Assembly (NCBI GenBank): GCA_036346375.1
Contig: CM070508.1
Location: forward strand, 15,246,852-15,310,851
Length of the DNA stretch: 64,000 nucleotides
Source: Guadua angustifolia
Lineage: Eukaryota; Streptophyta; Magnoliopsida; Poales; Poaceae
Direction: 5' to 3'
Shown: positions 48,901 to 59,551 of the stretch, piece by piece
Numbering within the stretch: position 1 is the stretch's first letter
Layout of the letters: each line of letters opens with the position of its first letter
Notes under the pieces: model-generated
What the model was told of the DNA's origin: nothing
The model's input: only the letters and a program-made list of their open reading frames with translations
Databases searched by the model: none
Translations under genes and position numbers: made by a program

Positions 48901-51302
48901 CTCCACAAGCGATGTCCACGACCTCGGCGCACCTTTCTCGGAACTTCGAGATTTTGCACGCGATAAAACAATTACTGCGAGAAAAAGCTCGGGGCACGAT
49001 GGTTTCTTGGAACTTTCTCTGAACTTCCGGGAAATTGTCAAGCAAGACATTTCGCCGTATTGCTATGCCTCGAATTGCTCGCGTCGAATTTCCAACTCTA
49101 AACACCGCTTTCATCGCCTCATTCCCAAAAAAGAAATGGCTCGGATCAGCTGCAGACTACCGCCGATAAGTCTCATCCACTTTCGGTTGCAAAGATATTC
49201 TCAAAGGTGTTAGCCCTTCGCCTTTCCAGCAAGATAGGTCATCTAATATCAAACTCGCAGAGCGCATTCATCAAAGGAAGATGCATCCAAGAAAATTTTT
49301 TGTGGGTCCAAAACCGTGCAAGATCCTACCACCAAACCCGCACTCCGACGCTAATGCTTAAGCTCGACATCGAAAAAGCTTTTGACTCGGTCTCATGGGA
49401 ATACTTGCTTGACCTGTTGCAAGCACGTGGTTTCGGACCAAGATGGAGAGAATGGATATCAATTTCTTTTGCGACGTCATCCTCATCGGTCCTTCTCAAC
49501 GGAGTGCCAGGACCTCAGATCTTCCATCGTCGTGGGCTAAGACAAGGAGACCCCCTATCGCCTTACCTCTTCCTGCTAGCCATTGACCCCTTGCATTACA
49601 TACTTGCCAAGGCCACGCAGGACGGCATTCTTTCACCGCTGAAAGGTTGTAGCCCTCGCCGTCTATCCCTATACGCGACGATGCGGTGCTATTCCTCAAC
49701 CGGTTAAAGATGAGCTTCAAGCGGTCATCGACATTCTTACTCTCTTCGGGGAAGCATCGGGCCTCCGAGTCAACATGCAAAAAAGCTCTGTAGCACCAAT
49801 CAGATGCCACGATCAAACACTCCAAAACACCCTGCAACCTTTCACTGGAGCAATATCGAGCTTCCCATTCAAATACCTGGGAATGCCTCTAACTATTGCT
49901 CGCCTACGCCACGAGACTGCAAGTACATCCTTGACAAAGCGGCGCGACGTCTAGCGGGTTGGCAGGCGCAACATCTCTCTATGGGGGGCCGCCTGATCTT
50001 AGTAAAATCAGTCCTCACTTCACTTCCAATATACCTCCTGACAGCGATCAGGCCACCCAAAAAATTCATCGCAGACCTCGACAAGCTCAGAAGAAAATTC
50101 TTATGGGCAGGAAATGGGGAAATCCACGGAGGGAATTGCAAGGTACGGTGGACAACAGTTTGTCGGCCCTACAACATGGGGGGGCTCGGCATCCTTGACC
50201 TCAACAGTTTTGCAAGAGCGCTGCGTATCCGCTGGCTTTGGCTCAGATGGAGGGATCCGGATAGACCATGGACAGGGCAATGGACTCCATGTGATCGAAC
50301 TGATTTACAACTTTTCTCCGCAGCTACCAAAGTTACCATCGGAAATGGTCAAACGGCAACCTTACGGGCAGACAGATGGTTGGAAGGCGGCCCCATCTCA
50401 ATATCGCGGACCTCTTCAACCACTCCAGAGAAAGTCACGTTACGTGGCGATGCCCTATCAAACAACAAGCTGGATCCGGGACATCGACACAACCTAACAC
50501 CCCACCTTCTTCTCTGATCGTCAACCTATGGATCGACTACGATCTGTTCAATTCTGACTGAGATCCGGGATAGTATAACTTGGATGCACACTTCCAACGG
50601 AATTTACTCGGCCTCATCGGTACAATATGCGATTCTCTGGAAGCACTTACTCACCTTTCCATCTGCGGTTTGGCCAACATGGGCTCATTGCGATGCAAAA
50701 TATTTATGTGGTTGGCTCTCCATAACCGACTATGGACGGTAGAACGACTTCAAGAGAGGGGTGGCCAAACCAATATTTTTGTCCCATGTGCTATCAAGTC
50801 CTGAAACTAGCTGTCATTTGTTCTTGGAATGTTCAAAAGTCAAGCAACTATGGGCGCTATTGCCACATGGTTGCGTTACCTCAGCTCCTCCCAGTTGTTG
50901 GGGAAAACGCCAACTTTAAACATTGGTGCTCAGCATCTCATGAAGCGCCACGTGGGGCCTGCAAAGCGTTACAACTCGATCACCTTAGTTTGGCGGTGGT
51001 GGAAGGAGCGAAATAATAGAGTATTTCGAGGCGGCAAAGAAGACCAATGAGGACATCCTCCGATCCATCAAAGAAGACGTCGCGATATGGACTTTTGCGG
51101 GTGCATCTCACCTAAAACGCTTAGTTGATCGACTAGCTTCTCATCCGTAATTTCAACTAGTTTTTCTCTAAATCTCTCCTTCTTCCTTTTCGACCCTCTT
51201 GTACAATGTAATTCTCCCAAGCTGACCTCTGCGCCATGTACTCTCCTTCCTTCCTTATCTAATATAATTCACAGCCATGCTGTCTTCAAAAAAAAAAAAA
51301 AA
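45949..51302 (+). mobile_element. L1-type LINE, near full length, decayed
   Basis: 5.35 kb ending in an A tract (51288-51302), inserted in the family A MITE. ORF1 area 46000-47600 is scrambled. ORF2: endonuclease 47650-48360 with WLILGDFN and SDHSP motifs; reverse transcriptase about 49200-49800 with SAFIKGRCIQENF, LKLDIEKAFDSVSWEY and GLRQGDPLSPYLF, and a YADD box broken by a one-base loss near 49676; RNase/thumb-like region 49804-50500; and a C-terminal zf-RVT-like segment 50690-50870. Frames break many times. It lies in intron 2 of the LRAT gene, same orientation. No clear target duplication; a few MITE bases seem lost at the junction. Confidence 0.88.
46312..46431. repeat. 60-bp tandem duplication in LINE ORF1
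   Basis: Two adjacent 60-bp copies starting GTCGAAGCCCATCTCC at 46312 and 46372, differing at a few bases. In frame (20 codons). Confidence 0.9.
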
Positions 51303-51429
51303 TCTATTACATATGGGCCAATATTTAATTTTATAGACAATGCTATAGTTAATCCACTGAAGAGCTTGTCTATATGCTATCTATAGATGATATGGACATT
51401 TCTTATAGTTAGCACCATTGGAGATACTC
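51303..51429. mobile_element. Tourist-like MITE family A copy 2, right half
   Basis: Resumes at CTATTACATATGGGCC and ends GCACCATTGGAGATACTC, followed by TTA (51430-51432), the partner of 45826-45828. Confidence 0.85.
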
Positions 51430-51976
51430 TTATCTGCGCGCGCACACATACACACAGAAAAAGATCGTTTTAATTTGGAAATTTTAGGTAAATGCTAGGA
51501 TTTAGGAGATTCGATTCAACTATCAGCATGCAGATGTGTTCAGAATGAGGATTTTGGTAGCTGCTTAGTGCTGGATAAAAGATCAAAGCATGTAATAATT
51601 GCTTGCCGCGACCTCATGCAAACTGTGTTGTGGAATTAGACGCGAGCATATGTTTACTCAGTATATAGGCCATCAACTTGTTTTCAATGCTTTCTTCAAG
51701 GCGTATCAGCGATTGGGATTAACTATAAGCTGGAGAGTGAGAGCCACTTAACCTGGAAAGTGAGTGACGAAGTTGCAAGAACAGATTATATATCTTGCTG
51801 TAGCGGCAATCCCGTGGTCAATTTGTAGGAAATGGTTAGGGTACATATAGTTGGAGGTGCTATATTGGTGCAGTTTTGTTCAGATATAACTGTATTTCTC
51901 TTACAGGAAGATATAGTTTTGGTTACACAGGAATGATGTTATTTTTCGAAAGAAATTAAATTCTTTTCCTTTGCAG
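51430..51976 (+). other. LRAT intron 2, 3' part with the old acceptor
   Basis: Unique-looking intron sequence ending in CTTTTCCTTTGCAG (51963-51976), a textbook polypyrimidine tract and acceptor. Confidence 0.75.
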
Positions 51977-52271
51977 GTTATTTATGCTACTTTCCATTGG
52001 CTTCGGTCTTGGGCTGTGCTGCAACAGCCGGATACGCGGGGTATTATGGTGGATGTTTCTCGCCGATTGGTTCAGGTGGCCAAGGATTTCTTTTCCCAGG
52101 CGCATGGGTGGCGATCTAGTCTTCGTATTGATAGTCACTAGTGTGTGTGTTTATGGTTTTTTTGGGCTGTGTGCTTCTAGTTAAGCAGAGGCCGGAAGTG
52201 GTCTCAAGGACTTGTATCTTCTCGATGTAATGTTCTTGAGATTAATAAAAGCTTTCTTTATCTAAAAAAAA
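51977..52271 (+). mobile_element. 5'-truncated LINE tail at the LRAT exon-3 splice junction
   Basis: Encodes the last residues of a LINE ORF2-like protein in one frame (FFSQAHGWRSSLRIDSH, stop). A 3' UTR follows with GAGATTAATAAAAGC and an A8 tail (52264-52271). It sits exactly between the old acceptor CAG (51976) and the first exon-3 bases GAATATACG (52273). Confidence 0.8.
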
Positions 52272-53025
52272 GGAATATACGTGGGCGATGATAAGGTGAT
52301 CCATTTTACTAGAGGAAGGGACCAGGAAGTCGGAACAGGAACTATCATTGATCTTCTTCTTGTAAGTTCTGGCCCTAGAAGAAGCAACACGCCTTGCTCG
52401 ATATGCAGCGACGAGGCCATCGCCGTTGCCACAGACACAAACTGACAAACAGTGTGGTATCCTCTTGCCTCAACTGCTTCCTGGCAGGGGGTGCCCTCTA
52501 CCGTTTTGAGTATGCTGTAAACTCGCACTTTTTCTTGCCGAAGCGCGAGGATGGACGTGCACAAGCCTTGCCACCTCTGACCCCGACGAGGCAGTTGTCT
52601 GCCGTGCCAACCACTTGCTCAGCAATGGTTTCAGGTGCTACAACCTGTTCAAGAACAACTGCGAGGACTTCGCGATATACTGCAAGACTGGCCTCCTTGT
52701 GGCGGAGCAAGGTGTCTTCGGGCAGAGTGGGCAGGCCACCTCTATCATCGGTGGCCCTCTTGCTGCGGTGATTTCAACCCCATTCCGCCTAGTAACCACG
52801 AATGTTTATGGAATGGCGGTGATGGCTGTCGGGGTGTACCGTGCCAGCAGGTATGCGGCTGACATTGGCAACCGGAGGGATGTGCTGAAGGTGGAAGTTG
52901 AGGACCTGACGGCGGGGCTAGCGAGCTGCAGGATTCGTGTGGTGGAGAACATCACTCAGCTGGCAGCTCCAGCACAAGCAGCCCAAGTTCCGACTGTGGC
53001 CGTGACAGCATCCACTGCTGCTTAG

Positions 53026-53701
53026 AATGCGGCATTGCTACTGTAACATCTGGAGGCACATGCATCACTTCAGAGTCCAGACCTTTCGCTACTGCTAAAT
53101 GTATGTATCGCTGAATTCGTTGTTCAAAATCTGCTTAAACTGCGTCAACTGTCAAGAGTGAACCTTCCATTCGGCAACAGCTATATGAAGAAGAGTGCTT
53201 TATCTACTATCATGTATGGCTTTGTCCAATGGTGTATGAACTAGGAAGATTGAAGAGTGGTGTGTGGCTTGTTCGAATTTGAACTCGAAGATTCGCTGGT
53301 CTCTCTCTCTCTCACAGAGTCCTCGTCATGATCGACAATAAGTTTGGCTCGACAAATTGGCTCCCTTTGAACGTACGAGTTGTCCGGGTCTCCAGGGCAC
53401 GTGTGGACGGCTTGGTCATTAAATTTGCTAATTTTTCTGACCTCCTTTTCCCTTCGTTTTTTACGTATAATTTTTTACGAAAGAGCCCGCGGAAGGTCTT
53501 GATGCAATTTCAGAATTTATGAGTCTTTTCACACAAAAAACTGATGTGGCTGCTCAATAGGTGTGTATACACAAACTATGCTATAAAAAATATAGAAATT
53601 TTTTTATAGAGCTCGGTTTGGAGTATCTTGTAACTATTATTAAAGTATACTTAAAAGAATAAAGATGTATAACAATATTATTTAAGATATGGCTGCATAT
53701 G
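53026..53701. other. LRAT 3' UTR and flank
   Basis: Probable 3' UTR to about 53250, then AT-rich DNA. Includes a CT microsatellite near 53300. Confidence 0.4.
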
Positions 53702-54046
53702 TGGTGCAAACCATCCTTACCGTGAAAACCACTCGTAAAAGTTTTGAAAAATTCTCAAAAAATTACCATATGTAGGGGATGTGAGCCTTTACAATCCTGC
53801 AAAATTTGAAGATAAAATTCAATCGCATTTGAAAGATATGAAAAAGACAAACAGCAAAATAAATAGTGCTAAATAGTGAAGAATTACTATTAAGGATGAA
53901 TTTGTCTTTTTGATATCTTTTAAATGCGAGTGAGTTTCATTTTCAAATTTTGCAGGATTGTAGAAGCTCACATTCCCTACATATGATAATTTTTTGAGAA
54001 TTTTTCAAAACTTTTACGGGTGGTTTTACGGTAAAGGTGGTTTGCA

Positions 54047-54048
<2 letters not shown>
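53702..54048. repeat. Long foldback (inverted repeat) element
   Basis: Arms of about 150 bp: GGTGCAAACCATCCTTACCG at the left end pairs with ACGGTAAAGGTGGTTTGCACC at the right. The inner words CAATCCTGCAAAATTTGAA / CAAATTTTGCAGGATTG also pair. A short centre lies near 53880. It resembles a palindromic MITE. Confidence 0.8.

Positions 54049-54125
<77 letters not shown>
54049..54125. repeat. (AT)n microsatellite, about 38 units
   Basis: Uninterrupted AT dinucleotides directly abutting the foldback element. Confidence 0.97.
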
Positions 54126-54129
<4 letters not shown>

Positions 54130-54479
54130 GTGTGTAACTATGGCATGCTCTTTTACTTTGTGTTCTATACAGCCACGGCCTCTGCTGCTTCTACGTCTGC
54201 GAGATTTAGGCCTACCGTTGATCATGGAGCATATCTCTGTAATGTCATTTTCGCGAACTTTCTACGTGAATTTAACAGGGGCGTGTGTGCAGGCTGCAGC
54301 AGGATTATGATCTGCCTTTCACTGCGAGTTGCACATGGACATGGGCATCGATCCGATAAAATCGAAGCTCTAATGGCAATAATTCTTAGATTTATCCCTC
54401 GATAGTTGAACTACTATAATCGAAGCGTACAGCTATGGGTATGTTGAAGTACCTAGGGTCAAACCTAATTTTTTTAAGG

Positions 54480-54745
54480 TATAAGGACACATATACACCC
54501 TATATGTACTCCACACGTGCATACATACGTGTGTGTCCATTACACATGCTAAGGAAATTTTTTTGAGTCATCGAAGCTTTTAGAGCATAGATACACGCTA
54601 TCGCACTGAACACACACGCCTATATATACCCATTTCTAATATTATTAAGGTGAGACCCGCGAGTTCAATCCCTGAGATCTAACTCGTGACTGGCCTAGAG
54701 CTAACCGGCTCCCGAGCCAACCGAGCAATGGCTCATCCTTGCCAA
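54480..54745 (-). mobile_element. Probable tRNA-derived SINE-like repeat
   Basis: On the minus strand GCTCGGTTGGCTCGG resembles an A box and GGGATTGAACTCGCGG resembles a B box about 60 bp later, followed by a T/G-rich tail. This is the layout of grass SINEs. Termini are approximate. 54126-54479 is unassigned. Confidence 0.45.
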
Positions 54746-55049
54746 ACCTAATCTTTTGAGCAACTAGTGTATCTGTTTTGGATTGTTAACTAGAACCACA
54801 CCACGGGCATCTTGAAAATTCAAGAAGCTTTGGCTTGATTGTTATCTATCCAAATGAAATTGCAAAGGTAGTCCTCTTTCTCACTGTAGAAACAACATAG
54901 GTAATATATGTCAAATGCTACGCTCTCGTACTGTAGCACCTTGCCGACCGTGATAGGTAAAAAGCTACCGCGTACCTCTAACTCGGTAGCATGTACCGTG
55001 GAGCAGGGAGCTGTGTCGAGCATGCCTTCCTCGGAAGCTTTAGGAGCAG

Positions 55050-55112
55050 CACTTAATTAATGATTGATTAAGGGACTAATCATCAATTAATTAATCATTA
55101 ATTAAGTGATTT
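55050..55112. repeat. AT-rich palindrome
   Basis: TTAATTAATGATTGATTA is followed after a short loop by TAATCATCAATTAATTAATC, a strong hairpin of ATTA words. No element was identified. Confidence 0.6.
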
Positions 55113-55204
55113 AATCGGCAAGCTAGAGAATTGCTACCGAGGAAGGTATGCTCAGTAGGACCAGCCGAGCTCCTACTGTGTAGTATGTGCTGCCGAGCTC
55201 AAGG

Positions 55205-55478
55205 TGTTGGGTATTGATCTGAATTTTTTTGGCTTTAGGGACGTCTTTGGAACATATGTTTGGTATAACCCGTTTAGACTTGAGTCGTTTCTTCCATCTA
55301 TAAATACCTCTTGTATGCAGCGTCTAGGATGTGTCTCATTTGTAAAGCCTAAAAGCTTGTATTCAATTCTCCAAATAGTGAGATCGCTGATTGGCGCCTG
55401 TGGTTTTTTCCCGCAAGAGTTTTCCACGTAAAAATTCCGTCTCGTGTGTTCTTGCTTTTCTGTGATTGATTTTTAACA
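55205..55478 (+). mobile_element. Ty1/copia solo LTR
   Basis: 274 bp starting TGTTGGGTATTG and ending TTTTTAACA, with CAAGG at 55200-55204 and 55479-55483 as target duplication. TATAAATA near 55300 and the GTTTTCCACGTAAAA segment near the end are typical of copia LTRs. No internal region follows. 55484-55963 is DOF 3' flank with nothing else recognised. Confidence 0.87.
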
Positions 55479-55963
55479 CAAGGTACGTGACAGGTGACAT
55501 ATATCTCGTATCGTTGTTTCTACGGTGAGGAAATGAGCTTGATTTGCAATTTCTCGTTTGGATAGAATCATAGAAGCCAAATATGAAAATAAAAAACGTA
55601 TGCAACGGGGCCAATCAGGCAGCATCATGCACCAACTTAATTATATGCAGCATGTATATAAGAGGAAGAACTTTGAATGAATGAGCTATGAACAATTGAG
55701 CTGATGGCTCAGAAAAGGAAAGCGTGCTGTTAATATAAAGCCAAATATCAAACTTTATTACGACATTAATGTTTTCCTATCACGCATGTCTACCCCTTGA
55801 ATACATCCTTGATTCCTTCATGTGCATCACTGTGTGGAAGACATATATATCTATATAATAAATTACTTCTGAACAAGATCAAAAGAAGGAGGAGGGAAAA
55901 TAAGGACAAAACAGTAACAAGAACAGCAGCAGCGATTCAACTAGAAGAGGAGTTTAAATCAAT

Positions 55964-56884
55964 TTAAGGCCGACAGAGGGCAGCTTCCAGTCCTTGGCAG
56001 CCCAACGCGTTGCTCCAAATATCGTCACCGCCGGAGACGCCGTCGTGCTGGAGGCTCATGGCGTCCTCGTGAAGCGAATCGAACGGCTCATACTTGACCT
56101 CCTGATCCCACGTCGACGGCGGGATCAAATCGCCACCGTCCGTTGGCAGCCCCAGCGAGTCGTAGCAGCTCTCGTCCACGGTGAAGTTGAGCTCCCCAAG
56201 CGCCTGCGCGCGCGCGTCCGCGCACTGCAGCATGGTTATACCGGGCTCCGTGCTCGCCGGTCCGCACAGCTCGTCGAACCCGTCGTGGCTCTGACCGGAC
56301 CGGACTGGCCGTTGCGTGCCCAGGCTCATGTCAGTACTCGGCCCACTCAAGGTGTCGACCGATTCCGCTACGACGGCGCACTGCTCGACAAGAGGCTGAT
56401 GATTCAAGAACTTGGCGTACAGCAATGCCAGGTCAATTGTTGAGCCATCAGCCGCGGCGGGGTTGTCGGCTGACTCCGGCTGGCCCACGTCGGCCGAGTT
56501 GCCAACCATGCCTTCCAGGAGAAGGTCGGGCCGGACCGGGCCGTGGAACCGGTGAGAGAACGCTGCACCGCGGGCCGCCGCGACCGTGTCGACCACGGAC
56601 CGCATCGACTTACCGCGCCGATTCTTGCGGCACCCGCCGCCGACGGGCACGTTCCGGAGGGATCCACCTTTGGTCCAGTACCGGCGGCAGCCCTTGCAGA
56701 AGTACCGGGGCTGGCTAAGGCTGTAGTTGTTGTAGTAGCAGAACTTGGTGTTGGGCGAGTCGCACCGCGGGCAGTTGGGCGCCACGTCCACGTTCGGGCG
56801 CCGGTACTGCCGGTGGTCGACCAGCACCGCCCGCCGTCCGGCCGCCGCGTAAATCAGCATGTTCTCACAGTGAGAAGACAGCAT
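55964..56884 (-). CDS. DOF: DOF zinc-finger transcription factor (306 aa)
   Basis: A plant-specific nuclear regulator that binds AAAG-core sites. Single open frame from ATG 56884 to TAA 55964. The DOF finger occupies about residues 36-90 with Cys38, Cys41, Cys63 and Cys66 in the C-x2-C-x21-C-x2-C spacing, followed by RRYWTKGGSLRNVPVGGGCRKNRR (split here as RRYWTKGGSLRNVP and VGGGCRKNRR), the conserved finger end and nuclear-signal region. The rest is low-complexity and acidic towards the C-terminus (PPSTWDQEVKYEPFDSL), as in activation regions of this family. GC-rich and undamaged, the best-preserved complete gene here. Which DOF subgroup it belongs to is not certain; the short N-terminus before the finger suggests a DOF5.x-like member. 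A hAT MITE lies in its 5' leader. Confidence 0.93.
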   Translation of the reverse strand: MLSSHCENMLIYAAAGRRAVLVDHRQYRRPNVDVAPNCPRCDSPNTKFCYYNNYSLSQPRYFCKGCRRYWTKGGSLRNVPVGGGCRKNRRGKSMRSVVDTVAAARGAAFSHRFHGPVRPDLLLEGMVGNSADVGQPESADNPAAADGSTIDLALLYAKFLNHQPLVEQCAVVAESVDTLSGPSTDMSLGTQRPVRSGQSHDGFDELCGPASTEPGITMLQCADARAQALGELNFTVDESCYDSLGLPTDGGDLIPPSTWDQEVKYEPFDSLHEDAMSLQHDGVSGGDDIWSNALGCQGLEAALCRP

Positions 56885-56996
56885 CTGTGGCGACCACGGG
56901 AATCGATCGAAGCAGACCGGAGGAGATCAACTGCGGCTCCTGAAAGACTGTAAGAATGCGGTGATGTGAGAGGATTTGGGAGCTTGCAGATGTGAG

Positions 56997-57392
56997 TAGG
57001 GATGAAAACGGATAGTAATTCGGATATCAATTTTTTTGTCTTTGTTCTTCAATGGGAAACAAATAGGATATAGAATTTTCTATCCGAATTCATATTCTTG
57101 TTTGTGGTGTTGAGCTTATTCAAATTCATAAAAAAATGAACCTCAAATTCATTATATATTTATTTAAATCATAGAAACAAAATTCGGATATCAATCGGAT
57201 ACCGATTCGGATATTTTTTCACCTTTTTATTTATGGGAAGCAAATAATGCGTAATTTTTTTTATCTAATTTTATAATCTTATTTTTTATAATGAGCTTGC
57301 TAAAGTGTTAAAAAATGAAAACCAAAATCGTTATATATCTATTTAAAAATGTCGAATTTGTTCAGAAATTCGGATATCCGTTTTCATCCCTA
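56997..57392. mobile_element. hAT-type MITE in the DOF 5' leader
   Basis: Termini TAGGGATGAAAACGGAT and ATCCGTTTTCATCCCTA. Perfect 8-bp duplication GATGTGAG at 56989-56996 and 57393-57400. 396 bp, internally AT-rich with repeated ATTCGGATATC words. Confidence 0.93.
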
Positions 57393-57431
57393 GATGTGAG
57401 CTTCATTTGCGGAAAGAAGAGGAGAGGTGTA

Positions 57432-57446
57432 TTGTATATATATATA
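57432..57446 (-). promoter_or_regulatory. Putative TATA box of the DOF gene
   Basis: GTATATATATATAC on the minus strand, 550 bp above the ATG (about 150 bp when the MITE and its duplication are discounted). Confidence 0.5.
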
Positions 57447-57531
57447 CGTGGTGAGGTTAAGTCAAGCCAGGGTGAGAGGTTTCCTTCGATTATTGGTGAT
57501 GCTGCATGTGCATGTGAGTTTGTGTTAAGTA

Positions 57532-57768
57532 CTCCCTCTTGATTTTTATTAGACGTCCATACATTTCGAGGTTCTAAGTTTGTAAGCATTAACCAGTATT
57601 TAGTATTATATAATACAAAAGTAATATTGTTAGATTTGTATTTGAAAGTATTTTCTTATGATTATGGTTTTGTAGCTATAAACAAATTATTTAAAAATTA
57701 ACAAACACAATTTAACTTTAGATACTGCATCAAATCAAATTATGTCTTATAAAAATCAACGGAGGAGG
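57532..57768. mobile_element. Stowaway MITE upstream of DOF
   Basis: Termini CTCCCTCTTGATTTTTAT and ATAAAAATCAACGGAGGAGG. TA duplication at 57530-57531 and 57769-57770. 237 bp. Confidence 0.88.
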
Positions 57769-59250
57769 TACGTAGATGTGGCCAAGTCATTGCTAGGCTG
57801 GCTTGACTTAGAGGCAGTGACTCGATGATATGATCTGTGGTTAAGAGGAAAAAAAATGGGCAAATCAAGAGGTACCATCCCCAACAACCAGCGTTTTGTG
57901 CAGTCTTTTTAGTGGATACAGTGGTGCTGATATCGCATAATGGCGCCATATAATTAACAAGCACAGTGAGATTCATTAATGGGGATGTAGAAAAATTTTC
58001 ACGTTGAAAGAAAGACTGAGCTGGAGGTTTAATTAGCGCTAAGATTGGCGTCAGGTCGCGATCACGAAGGTTTAATATCTCGCGACTTTGGAGGAAGCAA
58101 AAGCGTACCATGTTTCGCCCATAGATGTTCGTATATATGCGGCCGATAGATACACGCGGGGTGCGTACGTGCGTACAAGACGCGGTGTGAGCATCAGACG
58201 AGCAGAGTAGGTACTGCTTAATTTGTTCCTCCGAAGACAAAGCAGGTAGCGCCGTCGTACGCGGGCTCGATCGTCGGCAGCAAGATAGGGCATCGCGTGG
58301 AGAAAGTTTACAATGCATTAAATCAGATCCATTGATTTATCGAATGTATTTTTACTACTCTATCAGAGAAAATATAATATATATATGCACACTAGATAAT
58401 CCGATCTATTAAATTGAAAAGAATAAATGATCTATGTTAAATTTAGGAGTACAAGTACACAACGGTATACCATCGCAACGTTATATCAACACGTTTTATA
58501 CAGTTTCAGTAAATTCCAAGAGAATGTTCAAGAAGTTTTATGTTTCAGTGGATTTCACGTATTTTTTAGAAGTTTCTATAAGATTTTAAGCCAAAAGTTT
58601 CAACGAGTTTCAAGTTCTAAACCTCATGTTTTACCAAGTTTCAGCCGATGAATTTACAATAATTTCAGCTAGTTTCAATAGGTTCATCAAGTTTCGACTA
58701 AATGTTTTGAAAAGTTTCATCAGAAAAAACAACATAAAAAAGCAAAAAAAAAAAAAAAAACCTAGCATGCTCACCAGGCGAGGGTCATGAAATCTGATAT
58801 ATCCTGCAGCCGACGACGAGAAAACGACAGGATCTAGTAGATCTCATCACCGGCAATTAGGAAGATGGCCGGATCCAACTCATCCTGAGACAATCGGATC
58901 TTGTCCACTAGGCTGCGGCCTCTCGAATCCGTTGTCAGCCATGCGAACTTCCAACCTCTTGCCATACGCTGCTGCCACACAAGCCCATGGCCGTTTCTCA
59001 GCTGCACAGCTTACTCTCACCTGCTCGTCTCTCACTGCTGTTGTGTGATTGTGTCAACTCACCTGCTTGCTGCGGCTTAAATTCCCTAGCCGAGGGAGAG
59101 AGATACAAGAGCCCGATAGAGTGAGAAACTGTGGATGAGTTCGGCCCATAGGCTTTGCTATTCGTTTCGATCTAACGGCCATTCTTTATCCATTGATTTT
59201 CTAGACAACAGTACAACGCTTTCTAGTTTTTCTATAAATTTACCGGGTTA
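57769..59250. other. Intergenic DNA, nothing firmly recognised
   Basis: Contains a run of A near 58742-58760 and a repeated AGTTTCA word (58500-58720). No supported gene; the open frame at 57740-58318 (minus) has no family features. Confidence 0.4.
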
Positions 59251-59551
59251 GGACAATTCTAATGGGATGACTAGAATAGTTTCTATAGCATTAATTAGGT
59301 TGCCATGTAAGCAAAATGGTGATGTGGAGGTAGAGTTAATGATAAAAGAGAAGGAAACCATTTCTCATGCAGAAAACCATTTCTACACAAGTACCAAGAA
59401 ATGGAAAAAAGGGATTGGGTGAGAAAATAAGAGAAAAGAGGAGATTGGATGAGAGTTTATTTTGAAGAAACTATCCATTGGGAGTATAGTTTCTACATAT
59501 AGTGTCTAGATGACATGAAAGTTATAGAAACTATATGCATTGGGACTGCCC
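59251..59551. mobile_element. Tourist-like MITE
   Basis: GGACAATTCTAATGGGA at the left pairs imperfectly with CATTGGGACTGCCC at the right. TTA duplication at 59248-59250 and 59552-59554. 301 bp. Confidence 0.78.

Larger units (their letters stand above)
45415..53025 (+). pseudogene. LRAT/NC-domain protein pseudogene
   Basis: LRAT-domain thiol enzymes act on lipids; the plant members (NC domain) are poorly characterised. Exon 1 45415-45432 (MGLLSN), exon 2 45543-45616 (IGKESLKAGDHIYSWRAAW...HHG), exon 3 52273-53025 (IYVGDDKVIHFTR ... NNCEDFAIYCKTG with the catalytic Cys ... GVYRASRYAADIG). Damage: the exon-2 acceptor has drifted so that AG now falls inside the Arg codon and the frame is lost by two bases. 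Exon 3 has frameshifts near 52440 and 52535. A truncated LINE lies between the old acceptor (51976) and exon 3, and intron 2 has grown to 6.6 kb by a MITE and an L1 LINE. The last 136 codons (from about 52615) are open and well conserved, so decay is recent. Confidence 0.85.

Noticed and set aside
56543..56953. Plus-strand open frames opposite the DOF gene
   Set aside because: Shadow frames of the GC-rich DOF coding sequence; the minus-strand reading has the complete DOF finger.
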